From Calliopum simillimum (lineage: Eukaryota; Arthropoda; Insecta; Diptera; Lauxaniidae), in contig OX638368.1 of the NCBI GenBank assembly GCA_951812925.1, positions 83,186,909 to 83,250,908 on the forward strand: a DNA stretch of 64,000 nucleotides, in the 5' to 3' direction. Positions 21,267 to 31,924 of this stretch are shown here, in pieces. Numbering within the stretch: the first letter of the stretch is position 1; every line of letters starts with the position of its first letter. The notes under the pieces were generated by a model that worked only from the letters and a program-made list of their open reading frames with translations, was not told the origin of the DNA and made no database searches. The position numbers and the translations under genes were made by a program.

Positions 21267-23099
21267 TCACTCCACTGGAGGTTGCTTCATGTATATATCT
21301 TCTCTTAAATTTCCATAAAGAAAAGCTGTTTTAACGTCAAAATGTTTTACTATCATGTTTCTTTCCCCAGCAATCGTTAAAAGTGTTCTTAATGTTGTTT
21401 GCCGTACTACTGGTGCGAATACTTCTTCATAATCAATTCCAAATTTTTGGCTAAATCCTTGAGCAACTAATCGTGCTTTATATTTTAAAATCTCACAATT
21501 TGCATCAGTTTTTAATTTAAAAACCCATTTACACCCAATAGGCTTACGATCTTTGGGCAATTTTACCAAATCCCAAGTGTCATTAACTTTCAATGCAGCC
21601 ATAGCATCAAACCAAAAATTTTTATCATGCCGCTTCAAATCTTCATTATATGTTCTTGGTTCGTCTTGTTGTGAAATTAAGTTTGCTTCATACCTTTGTG
21701 GATTAACTCCTTTATTAACTCGTTGTGACCTTCTTGGTTTTTGAACTTCCTCTGGTTCACACTCGACATCTGCAATAGTAGTGCATTCATGAAAATCATC
21801 CATTTCGTCATCACTTTCGATTGCTTCGGTAACATCTGTGCATGCCGCACCATTTCTTTCTTCCATGATTCTATTTGTTTCAACTACTTCAGTATCACCT
21901 TCCATAATTTCTTTTTCTTCCATTATTTTGATAGTAGGAATAAAATTTGTATATATGTTTTTGTCTTCTTTTGCAATTTTTGAGGTATTTTCTTTTGTTT
22001 CAATAAACTTGTAGTCTCTGCTGATGACAATTTTCTTTGTTATGGGATTTAAAAATCGTAGAGCTTTCGATTCTTCTGAATAACCGACAAATACTAAGCG
22101 ATCAGCCTTGTCGTCAAGCTTCTTTCTGTGTTGTTTTGGAATAAACACCATCGCTATTGAGCCAAAAATCTCAAAATTAAATAATTTTGGTTTCTGTCCA
22201 TCCCAAATTTCTGAAGGTATTTTACCTGTTGATCGCGAGGGTAAATGGTTTTGAATATAACTTGCTGTTATAACTGCTTCTCCCCAGAAACATTTGCTGA
22301 GTGTGGCGTCTATTAACATACACCGTGTCATTTCAGTTAAATATCTATTTCTTCGTTCAGATACTCCATTCTGCTGCGGAGTATATGGAGCTGTAAATTG
22401 CTGCTGAATACCACGATCCTTTAAATATTCTCTTAACACTTGACTAGTATACTCGGTTCCTCTATCTGATCTCAAGATTTTTGGATATTTGCCAAATTTG
22501 GTATGCACCATTTCCATAAACTCTTTAATTTTGCTATACAAGTCTGATTTCCTTTTTAAAAGGTAAACTTTGATGTATTTGCTGAAATCATCAATTAATG
22601 TTAAAAAATATCTGAATCCTGAAGGAGTTTCAGTATCCATAGGACCACAAATGTCACTATGTATTAAGTCAAGTGCCGATCTAGATTGCTGAGATGATAC
22701 TTCTTGAAATGGTTTACGCGACAACTTGCCTTTTACACATACTTCACAAACATTGCTACAATTACAACTCTTTAACATACCTTCCATGTTGTTTTCTTCC
22801 ATCATTTTCTTGATTATATTTAATTCTCGATGTCCGAAACGCCTATGCCAACCGTGAATACAAGTCGAATTATAAACAGAATGTGCATATTCTCTTTTCT
22901 TCAAAATCTCTACAATATTCAACTTGTATAAATTATTCTGCAGGTTAGCAGTTGCAACTACTTGCCCGTTATCAATGATTTCGCACTTCGTTCCTTTAAA
23001 TATTACAATTAATCCTTTTTCAGTCAATTTTTGAACAGATAACAAATTGCTTTGAATGTTAGGCACATAAAGCACATCTTTAACTGTAACGGATTCAAT
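21267..23099 (-). pseudogene. Copia integrase and N-terminal reverse transcriptase
   Basis: About 600 codons. The integrase HHCC finger is seen as HRRFGH and CNVCEVCVKG-type residues (CSNVCEVCVKG). The DDE core follows as DLIHSDICGPM, LRSDRGTEYTS and QNGVSERRN. A variable linker rich in Glu comes next, then the RT fingers (CKWVFKLKTD, KARLVAQGF, DYEEVFAPV, FDVKTAFLYG). The frame ends prematurely right after YMKQPPVE. It lies in the same frame as the gag-protease piece but is separated from it by one TAA at 23100-23102. Confidence 0.93.
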
Positions 23100-23850
23100 T
23101 TAACCAGCATAATTTTTAACTTGTAGCTTGCCATTACCTTTACCTTGCACTTTAAGTTCATTGCCATTTGCAACAAAAACTGAATCATATTCAGTTGCAC
23201 TCATTGTAACAAAAAAACTTCTTTGGTTTGAAATGTGGCTCGTTGCTCCTGAATCTACGTACCAATTCATACTTTTATTGACATTTCCAGACCAGAAACA
23301 CTTGTCGTCATTAGCATCTGACCATTTTTCAGCAATAACCGCATTTGACTTAGATTTTCTTTTTAAATATTCTTGATAAGATCTGCAATCTTTACGAAAA
23401 TGTCCAGGTTTCTGACAATGAAAACAAACTTTCTTCGAAATAACTTGAAACATATCATAGGAGTTTTGTTGTGGATAATTAACTCGAAATGCTGTTGTAT
23501 CGTTGTTGAATAATGTTTTCTGTGTTCTTTTCTTATGTTCTTCGAGCAATTTTGACTTCACGACATTCAAAGAAGGAGCCCCGTCACTTCTTGCCTCAAG
23601 TGTGGTCACTAATACATCATATGACTCAGGTAAGCTTCTGAGAATCATGGCAACTTCCCACTTTTCACTCAATTTTTCTCCCATCGCTGAAAGTTTCTTC
23701 AACTCCTGTTTAATTTTGTTGATATGTATTTCCATATCTCCATCCTCAGTCAATTGCATTTGACAAACCTTCTTCATAATAAAAACACATTCGCTGAAAG
23801 AATAATGCAAGCCCAAGCTTGTCTTGCACTCTTTGCATCTTCGATAATAT
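23100..23850 (-). pseudogene. Copia gag C-terminal part, zinc knuckle and protease
   Basis: Contains the gag segment MQLTEDGDMEIHINKIK, the CCHC knuckle CFHCQKPGHFRKDC (C-X2-C-X4-H-X4-C), and the aspartic protease site WYVDSGATSHIS. It ends at the TAA at 23100-23102. That TAA interrupts what is otherwise one continuous frame into integrase, so pol could be reached only by read-through. Confidence 0.9.
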
Positions 23851-24079
23851 AAAATAGATCGTCCTCTATCATTAAATATATTGATGCTTTTGCGCCTTCG
23901 TCCTTTCTTATCCATTTTTCATCAGGTTGTGCTGGACATTCATCACGAATTGTACACCAAGTGTCCTCTTTAATTAATACACATTCAGCCTTCTTGCTCC
24001 AAATGGTATAGTTAGCTCGATTTAGCTTTTCAAAAGCTGTTCTTAAATCACTGTGGCTCATTCCGGATACTGGGCCCAT
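23774..24079 (-). pseudogene. Copia gag N-terminal part, frameshifted
   Basis: Starts at an ATG that overlaps the primer-binding site (24079-24077) and reads MGPVSGMSHSDLRTAFEKL and then NYTIWSKKAECVL. This is the usual copia gag opening, where the tRNA-complementary bases become the first codons. The frame runs off into a stop after SARQAWAC, and the rest of gag continues in another frame from about 23850. The element's gag is therefore broken. Confidence 0.88.
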
Positions 24080-24083
24080 AACC
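24069..24083 (-). other. Primer-binding site of copia element (half-tRNA type)
   Basis: On the plus strand the bases CTGGGCCCATAACC lie directly inside the 5' LTR. They match the anticodon region of insect initiator tRNA-Met, not its 3' end. Copia is known to prime from such an internal tRNA-Met fragment, so the site places this element in that lineage. Confidence 0.85.
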
Positions 24084-24266
24084 TATTGGCAGAGTTGAAT
24101 AAAACTAAATGGATATTTTAAATAAAGTTCTATATTGAATGAAATTAATGAACGAAGTGAAGAAAATAATTTTATAAAAATGAAAGTTGTGAGATATAAA
24201 AAACAGTTATCTATGATACAAAAAACAAAGTGTTTTGTATACAGTTGTTGAAATTGAATTCCAACA
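24084..24266 (-). repeat. 5' LTR of copia element
   Basis: 183 bp, equal in length to the 3' LTR and different at three positions. The adjacent TGTTT at 24267-24271 is the right-hand target duplication. An AATAAA-like run inside the LTR could serve as its polyadenylation signal. Confidence 0.95.
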
Positions 24267-24271
24267 TGTTT

Positions 24272-25600
24272 TGACCTAAATTGCGTTATAAATAACATCA
24301 TCAATTTTAATCATTTTTATGTTAGAAAAAAATAAATTATTTTGATAACTTTTTATTAATTGAAAAAAGGAGTTAAAATCACGACTTTTTTGCTTTATCG
24401 CATTAAAATGCAAATGCAACATCGATGAGGAACGGAAAATTACTTTTTCCCAAAACAAAAAACACTTTTGTTTGTATTGAAGTATTCTCCGTTACACTGC
24501 ATCAACAAAAACTCAACAGCAATACTTGTAAAAATTGAATTAAATTGAATTTTGGTCAAAAAAGTGCGCCTTTTGACCTTTAGTGCAATGGCCAAAATTT
24601 GACCACAAATGTATTAAATTTTAGTACTTTTTAGACAGTTTTAGTACTTTTTATGCTATTTAGTACATATTTTTTGTAACAATATTTCATTGATTTGTGG
24701 GCAAAACTAATAAGGTTAATTGTTTCTAGTATGACAATGAAAATTAGCTCGAACTCAGATATTTCAACCAAAAACTGTCATTTGAAGCTCAAATTCTCAG
24801 TCATCTGCCATGTATTTCTTCCGAATTTAAAGCTTTAATGCTAAATTAAACTAAATTTCGACTCTGCATACGTACACTTTGTACTAAAAATGAAAAGGAC
24901 ATTCAATAGTTTTTCAATGTAACTGTCAAATTTTTAGATTGGTATTCAATTTTATTAAAAAATTCGTTACTGAACTTTGTCACACGACTATTACCTCAGA
25001 ATTCTGGCATTTCAAAACGTTTAAAAATCTTGATGAATTTGAGTAGGTATCTATCACGTTGCAGCTTTATTAACGCGGATGAACGAAGTAAAGTTATCAT
25101 AGAATTGTTTTCATTTGACTCGGATCATGGATAGTATAAACGTTACGCCGAGTTTTGTGTGTCAAATTGTGTTGCGGCCAGTCAAATCCTCAGAAGACAA
25201 GAATTTTCGTTTTAAATATATTTCTTAGGAGATTTTTATTACAATTATACTTAGAATACAAATCCATAGCATTTTAATGTAGAAATCCATCTGGTCTCAG
25301 TCTTCTGAAAACTTAAAGATCTAATTTTTGTTTTTAGTGGTAGTTGCTTCAACAAACAGCGCTTAATAAGATTATTTGCTTAGGTACTCAGCCTCCTATT
25401 TTTTTTTTTTTTTTTTTTTTTTTAAACTGTCATAAATTTCGTGCATCTCATTTTTTAGACCGGCCCGTTTTAGAAAAGACCCAAACTGAACTTAGACCAC
25501 TTGCCTGAACTCAGATACAAATAACAAATGTTTTCATCCACCTTACTGTAAAAAAAAAAATAAAAAAATATTATTTTGAGAAAATCAATATTTTTAATTT
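24272..25600. other. AT-rich flank, no gene
   Basis: No supported coding sequence. Contains TTTTAGTACTTTTTA repeats near 24620 and a 27-base T run near 25399. Nothing recognisable otherwise. Confidence 0.4.
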
Positions 25601-25639
25601 AAGATTTTTAAAAAGATGGCCGCCATTTTGTAAATTTTA

Positions 25640-26010
25640 AAAATTTTCCAAATTTAAAATTGGAAATCAGAATAACATTTAAAATACTACAAGAATCCGA
25701 AAACAAAAATTAAAAACATTTATTTTTGACAGAATGGCGGAACTTTCAAAAAAAATTGCATCGATTTTTCACAAAACACTACTTTGACACTCTTAAGTTC
25801 CATGCCCAGAATTTGTAAAAAAAAATGTTTTCCCCAAAACTAATAATGAGAAGTCTCCACACTGAGCGCTTAGAACAGTTCTGTGAATTTTTATAAAAAT
25901 TTGTGAACCCAATTGCAAATTTCGTAAAATTTGAGCTGGAAAGCGTCATTAATCCTTTGTAACGAGTTGAAAAACACTTTTTTTGTAATGGCTTATAACT
26001 CGTAAAGTAG
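25640..26010 (-). repeat. Inverted copy of the 7720-8180 repeat
   Basis: CTACAAGAATCCGAAAACAAAAA, ATTTATTTTTGACARAATRGCGG and AAGTTCCATGCCCA-type blocks match the reverse complement of the region 7720-8180 over more than 300 bp. The family therefore has at least two copies here. Confidence 0.65.
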
Positions 26011-26094
26011 TAACCCAACCGAAAATTGATAGAAGTGTTGCTTGTTGAGAATAGTTTTGGCTACCCAAATCCATTACCAAAAATTAAGTTAACC

Positions 26095-26393
26095 TTGTGT
26101 AGCTTTAAGCAGACCTTTAAACAGTGATTTCTGCACTTTTAAGCAAAGATAGCCCTGGATCCTGACATAATAGAAAAAACCAAGTTCAGATCCGTAATAG
26201 CAAGATCCCAGTTCATCAGAAACGGCTATAAAAAACATGAAAGTAAAACGATGATGGGCCTAGATGGGAAGTAGGTGTACAAAAATGGACCACTGCAGAT
26301 CCTGGAAACATCCACTTTTTAGTTACTATAAGAATCTGAGTCCAGATTTCGGTACTCATATTTTGCACACTCAAGTCCGTCAGGCGTAACGAA
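26095..26393 (+). repeat. Copy of the inner element of the nest at 30911-31658
   Basis: Shares TAGCTTTAAGYAGRCCT, ACATRATAGAAAAAA, CAGATTTCRGTACTCAT and the end CAAGTCCGTC with 30911-31658. The left end is not clear. Confidence 0.5.
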
Positions 26394-26758
26394 CTTAACC
26401 CGAACATTTTCTAACTTTATGCCCAATTATCTTTTTTAAGTCCAAAGTTCATAATGCTATAACTTTCTAAAATTTTTAACGTAGGTACCTATATGTGATA
26501 TTTTGGTTTCATTTGCTTAAAAATTTTGTCCCTTATCCAGTAAAAATGTTGCCCCCTTGCAATTTAAGGCCTTTATTCCAAAAGGAAACTTGAGCGGTTT
26601 CTTTAATTGGTGGCAACCATAGAACCAACTGATTACTTCGATAACATCGGCAATATGATTTTGCAGATGGCAACCAAACTGCAAGATAAGTTGTCACACG
26701 CAATAGGGTCTGAAGTAAGATTATTTTAGACCGCGTCACAAGTTCTTTCAGAACTAAG

Positions 26759-27175
26759 CCTAGTTTACATAGACATTCATAATCAAAATAATCATATGAT
26801 TGGTGATTATTTCAATCATGAAATGAATGAGCAAACGATGCCACTTCACGAAATCAAACAGAGTTGTGTTGTAAAATGTTACACAATTTGTTCCTTTTGG
26901 GAGTAAAATATGGATGGATGAAATAAGTGGTTGATAGCAATCTTTGAATCAGTACCAACAAAATTTGAGAGACCAAACAAAATTAACTCACAGTTTGACA
27001 CAAACTTGTCGCATGAAAAAATAATACAAATAAGTATTAAAATAAATAGCATTAAAAAAGTAGTAAAATAGTACTAGCAGTCTAAAATCACATGAATGTG
27101 AACAAAATATAGTTTCAATCATGAAGCAAAAAAATTCATGATTATTTTGATTATGAATGTCTATGTAAACTAGCC
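26759..27175. mobile_element. TIR element with about 40-bp inverted ends
   Basis: The left end CTAGTTTACATAGACATTC continues into ATAATCAAAATAATCAT. The right end is the reverse complement over about 38 bases. CTAAG flanks both sides (26754-26758 and 27176-27180), a possible 5-bp target duplication. The interior, about 340 bp, has no coding frame. The superfamily cannot be fixed from the ends alone. Confidence 0.75.
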
Positions 27176-27189
27176 CTAAGAAGAATTAT

Positions 27190-28880
27190 TGATCTGAAAA
27201 TTTCAAACTTTGATATATAAAAAATTTTATATGATTTAATTTTTTTTATTTTAAGTTGAGCTTTTCTACAAGATATAATCAGATCACGATCATTATCTTT
27301 AACATAAATAAGTATAAATGGATGAATAAAATCTTACTTTAGGCTTGCATAGCTTCATGAAATTTTGATCACATAGGTATCTAATGTAAGAAAAATGCTA
27401 CTGTACTCTGGACTTTGCAATCTGTGCCAATTTTATGGGTGGTCAGGATGGAGCCATTAAAAAGATAGTTTCAATATTGTACTTTTCGATAAAATGTCTC
27501 CAGTTACTCCTAGACTCTAGGACCTAGAGGAAGCAAAGGGCTAACATGTAATACTTTGCGACGACTTTTATCTCTCAGCACTTTTCAGCAAGGATTTTAC
27601 TAGAGTGGTTGGCGCTGAACTTTGCTGTGTGGTTTCCGAATAGTACATATATGCGAAGCCACCACATGCTGATGTTTACTTTTATGTTTTTCATTAGCTC
27701 CCACACAACAAAACTGATTTCACATTCGAGACAAAACTGCGCATTTTGATTTTGGTGGATGACCTTGTTTTGTTCAGTTGAGCAAATGATCCTAACATTT
27801 TGGAGATGATTTCGGTTCAATTTGAGTGTTTTTCTTAATATTGTAAGCCTAAATAATTTAATTTAGTTATAATTTCAAGCAAAATAGGGCACAAATTTTC
27901 CGAGTTATTTAAGGATGGCCCTTTATGATATTTACAAAAGTTTTTCAGTTGTCCTTCCAAGCAAACAAATACAAAGTAAACAAATTGTTCAAAATATTTA
28001 AATTTTTATAAATGTTTGCATAAGGAATCAATCTTTTCACTGAAAGCAGATCGTAATTTATACAAATAATTTTAAAGTGCTTTCGAATAGAAAAGAAAAG
28101 AATAAGATTTGAAGCCAAAGTTTAAATATTTTAAGATGATTTCCATACTTTATCTAAGTACATACATACATATATGGATAAGTAAGTACTTATGTATTTA
28201 TTTTCACACAAAAACAAAGACCGAACCACTCAACAGTTGACCTATGTATCCATAATATTGTAACAACAAAATTGGCAACAGCATACAAGAACTATGAATG
28301 TATGTAAGTATGTATGTATGTACGTATGTATATGTCCATGTTATATAAGTAAATACAAATAAACAGCAACAATTTATCCTAATTTACATCGCATGGCATC
28401 GCATTTTGCTGGCATCAGACAAAACCACTTCTGGCTGTTGTCCTCTATACGAGAGGACACAATGTCTCGTTATTGACCTTCAGAAAAAATAGAAATGATG
28501 CAGCATGCAATATTAAGCATACTTACTAGTGAATCCTGCCAGGACCTTAGTACAGTGTGCATTATGAGTATGTCGAGCAATGTAGCCTTATGCTTATGGC
28601 AAAAGGGTTACCATGTGCTTGCATTATCAGATTTACATGTTAATAAGCAGCCATCGGCAACTGAGACAAGTGCCTGAGGTAAGAGCTCTTGCATAAACTT
28701 AAGTAATTTAGCATGAAAATGTTTAAGGATCTAATTTAATTTGTCTGAATTTTAATAGAACAATATGTGCAGTTGAAATCAATCTATTCATTATTGTAAG
28801 AAAAACACAAAACTATGACATTGGTTTGTGTTTTCAGCATAATTGAATATGCATTTATGAAATATGGCTTATATATATGT
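27190..28880. other. Unassigned segment with GC-richer islands
   Basis: No gene is supported. Two islands (about 27500-27830 and 28380-28690) are less AT-rich and lack poly-A runs. The second holds the hairpin GTCCTCTATACGAGAGGAC and ends in CCTGAGGTAAGAGC, a good donor-like site, so it could be a non-coding exon. A GTAT microsatellite lies at about 28298-28335. Confidence 0.3.
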
Positions 28881-28890
28881 ATGTATATTA

Positions 28891-30455
28891 GAGAGGATCA
28901 GTTTTTTTTTGTCCACTTGATTTCATTCAGTTTCGGATTCCTCAGGACCATATATCTGCGGTGAATTTCGAGTTTGCCAAAAATCGTTTGAAGTTTTGAG
29001 TTTTTTTCGCTATTGTCTTTGAAAATTTATAACTGAACAATGTATTGTATTGCTATAATACCGTTGGAAAGGTGTTGTTGCGCAGTATCAATGTTGCGCA
29101 GTATCAATGTCTTGCTAATTTTTCGGAAAAAGTTATCTGGTTTAAAAGTTATGACCTTTTGAATGGTTAGTTAGGTTAGGTTAGGGTATCGGCAGCTGCG
29201 GTGAGCAAAAACCTCACATAGACCGACAAGGACCATAGCGTTACCACAAACTCCCTTCTGTTAGGAGAATAGTATTGTTCTGGCTTCATGATTTTCATCA
29301 AAATGGAAAGTTCCAGTTTTTAGAGCGAAAATCACTGGTTTTGATAATGCTATTCATTTATAATTCATTTATGGAGCCAAATATAGCCTTTCGAATGAAA
29401 AAATATAAAAATTTTATACGAAATGTATCAAAAATTTCATATTAAAAAAAAAAAAAAATTTTCATAGCGCATAAAAAGACCTTTCTAACGAGAGTCCATA
29501 CGGCTAGTCATTTCAAAGTTATGACCTTTTGAATGAAGGCAGATAAAAATTTCATACAAAGTGTATTAGATATCAACTCTTCCTATAAGAAAAAAATCGC
29601 TACTTTTGAATTTTTTTGCAGATCATAAAAAGGTCTTTTCAATGCAGGTCTGTCCTTCAAGATACAGCTAGCCATTCCAAAGTTATGAAATTTTGAATGA
29701 AAGCAGATGAGAACAGTTGGGTTAGAAAATATTTAAGACAAACTTAAAAAAAAAGAAATATTATTTTTGTGTAAATTCGAGTGTAGCACTTTCGATTACC
29801 ATTAATTAGTAGAAAAAAACTGCCAATGGATTTTTCGAAGTTGGGTCGTTAAGCGGCACTATAACGGTTCAAAGTTCGAAAAATCAAGTACTTATTATAG
29901 AGAAAACGTATTTTTGGGTTAAAAATTAAAATTTTTATATGAAATCTTATTTCTCGCTTATGATATCTTCCAAACATGACTTCAGCATGCTCCAATGATT
30001 ATTTTCTCGTCGAATATTATGGCATATCTTGTACAGTTTTGGATAAAATTACAGAAAACTGGGAAAAAAGACAAAATACCCTCAATTGGTAAGTAAAAAA
30101 AAAAGTTAGGTCATTAAGAATTATTTATAGAATAAACGTATTTTTAGGTAAAAAATTCAAATTTTCAATTGCATTGCATTTTTTTTCTACTAAACGAAAA
30201 TGCTACACTGGAACTCATTCCAAAAAAAAAAAAATTTTAGTTCAGTTTTTAGTTTGTCTTAAATATTTTTTCACCCAACAGTTCTCATCTGTTTTTTTTT
30301 TAAAAAGATGAAATTTTTGATATATTTTGTATAAATTTTTATATGTTTTCATTCAAAAAACTTTTGAACCAGATGACTTTTTCAAAAAATTGGCCAAGGC
30401 GTTGATACTTCGAAAGCAAGTGAAAAAATTTGGTACGGAACAAATTGATCCTCTC
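28891..30455. mobile_element. TA-flanked TIR element, 1.57 kb, non-autonomous
   Basis: The ends GAGAGGATCA and TGATCCTCTC are perfect 10-bp inverted repeats. They are flanked by TA on both sides, as for Tc1/mariner insertions. The interior has no transposase. It repeats AAAGTTATGACCTTTTGAATG at about 29147, 29515 and (variant) 29684. A probable nested insertion begins near 29166 with GTTAGGTTAGGTTAGG and runs to about 29275. Confidence 0.7.
29166..29275 (+). repeat. TTAGG-type repeat with attached unique sequence
   Basis: GTTAGTTAGGTTAGGTTAGGG is followed by a GC-richer segment (GGCAGCTGCGGTGAGC, CCGACAAGGACC, CTCCCTTCTG). It interrupts the AT-rich element around it. It looks like a small inserted unit; the TTAGG run is interstitial and too short to be a telomere. 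Confidence 0.4.
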
Positions 30456-30910
30456 TAACGTACTTATATTCATATGGCAATGTTTTGACATGAAAAGTTA
30501 GATTTAGATCGAAAATTCAAGAAAATTAAGTTCGGTATCCTTGAAAATATCTTTCTCATTTATCTAAAAACTATATCGACGGCTTATATTCAATACACTC
30601 TATCTACAAAAACACAATTTTTCAGGAGAGCAAAAAAACTGTTTTATTCGCTATTTTTTATATTGTTAATCAAACGAAGTACTACGATATTAATTAAAAA
30701 GAGCCACTAGATCCCTCAAATAAAAAAATTAAAAAAAACCTTGGTTATTCGCCTTATTATGGCAGATAGAGGATATTGCAATTCAAATATAGTATAAAAT
30801 GCGTGTTCAAACAAGCAGATAGAGCCTATTGCACAATAATAAAAACCAATTTTTTTATGAATTGTTTATTTATAGATGGTTTTTTAGCAAAAGAAAACTC
30901 AAAATAGGTT

Positions 30911-31658
30911 AGGCGCCTGGCGGACTTGAGATTGCAAAATATGAGAACCGAAACCTGAGCTCAGACTATTATAGGTCCTTATTTTTTATAGCCATTTATT
31001 TTGAATTTTGATCTGCTTATTATGAATCTAAACTTGGTTTTTTTTCTATCATGTAAGGATCCTGAGTTATCCTTGCTTATAGCTTGCTATATAGCTTTAA
31101 GTAGGCCTCAAAACAGTGATTTTTTGACTTCTAAGAAAAAATAACTCAGAATTTTTACATGATAGAAAAAATCCTAGTTTAGATGCGTAATAAGGAAATC
31201 CCAGTTAGTGATGAGCAAAGTTAGTCTTGGTCTTGATTCTTGGTCTTGTTCTCGGTATTAGACGCTGACATCATTGCTAGACCAAGACTTCTGTGGTCTT
31301 GGTTTTGCTCAGGATTATCATCAAGACCAAGACTGCTTTTAAGTCTTTCGAATTTATAGTTAATAGGTGTGTCACGCCCGTTTCAAGCATAAAATCATAT
31401 CTCAATTCGAAATTTGGCATCTTTGAGACCAAGACTTAATGACCAAGACACAATATGCAAGAACAAGACCAAGACCAAGACTGCTATGATCTTGGTCTTG
31501 GTTTGCTCACCACTAATCCCAGTCCACCATAGGGCGCAAGACTATGGTAGGCTTGGGCGGAGAGAAGGGACTTTCTAGTAACTTGGGGTACTTTATATAC
31601 AAATCTGAGCTCAGATTTCAGTACTCATCTTTTGCATTCACAAGTCCGTCTGGATACC
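30911..31658. mobile_element. Inner palindromic element
   Basis: The left part CTGGCGGACTTGAGATTGC and the right part GCATTCACAAGTCCGTCTGG are reverse complements. The same inverted order continues inward (GAGCTCAGA, CTATCATGTAAGGATCC against its mirror). A hAT MITE is inserted in its right arm. A related copy lies at 26095-26393. Confidence 0.55.
31206..31515. mobile_element. hAT-type MITE with perfect 8-bp target duplication
   Basis: 310 bp. The left end TAGTGATGAGCAAA and the reverse complement of the right end TAGTGGTGAGCAAA form the TIR. ATCCCAGT is present on both sides (31198-31205 and 31516-31523), an exact 8-bp duplication. The interior is rich in AAGACCAAGAC repeats in both orientations. 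Young insertion, non-coding. Confidence 0.88.
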
Positions 31659-31695
31659 GCTCTAATACCCAGTTTCTTATGACTCGTATATACAA

Positions 31696-31924
31696 TTGAG
31701 GAGTGGCCGTACCAAAGGGCCTAAGTTATGTGCTATAATAATCAGTTATTTGACCGGTATAATTTTTTTAACATAATGCCATCAATTCCACGCCATTGAG
31801 TAAATTTTTTGTGAAAACAGAAAACAATTATTATCATTTCTAACAAAATGTCACCCGATTCATATTATGACACAACTTTTGCCTCGAAATGGTACCTAGG
31901 CCCTTTGGTGCGGACACTCCTCAA
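31696..31924. mobile_element. MITE family M (CCAAAGGGCC ends), copy 1
   Basis: 229 bp with inverted ends TTGAGGAGTGGCCGTACCAA and, as reverse complement of the right end, TTGAGGAGTGTCCGCACCAA, continuing into AGGGCCTARGT. The interior has the block CATAATGCCATCAATTCC and GTGAAAACAG. Related copies lie at about 40810-40990, 45541-45767 and 56776-56988. Confidence 0.75.

Larger units (their letters stand above)
20033..24266 (-). mobile_element. Copia-type LTR retrotransposon, nearly full length but broken
   Basis: A 4234-bp element on the minus strand. It has two 183-bp LTRs, a 5-bp target duplication (TGTTT), a primer-binding site, a polypurine tract and gag-protease-integrase-RT-RNase H in the Ty1/copia order. 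The LTRs differ at only three positions (about 1.6%), so the insertion is fairly recent. The coding region is inactivated by a gag frameshift, a nonsense codon between protease and integrase, a deletion-like break in RT, and a frameshift plus nonsense codon before RNase H. It lies between the PTRHD1-like gene and the repeat-rich DNA to its right. Confidence 0.95.

Noticed and set aside
24069..24083. tRNA-Met gene near the copia element
   Set aside because: Only about 15 bases match, exactly at the primer-binding position. There is no tRNA gene here.
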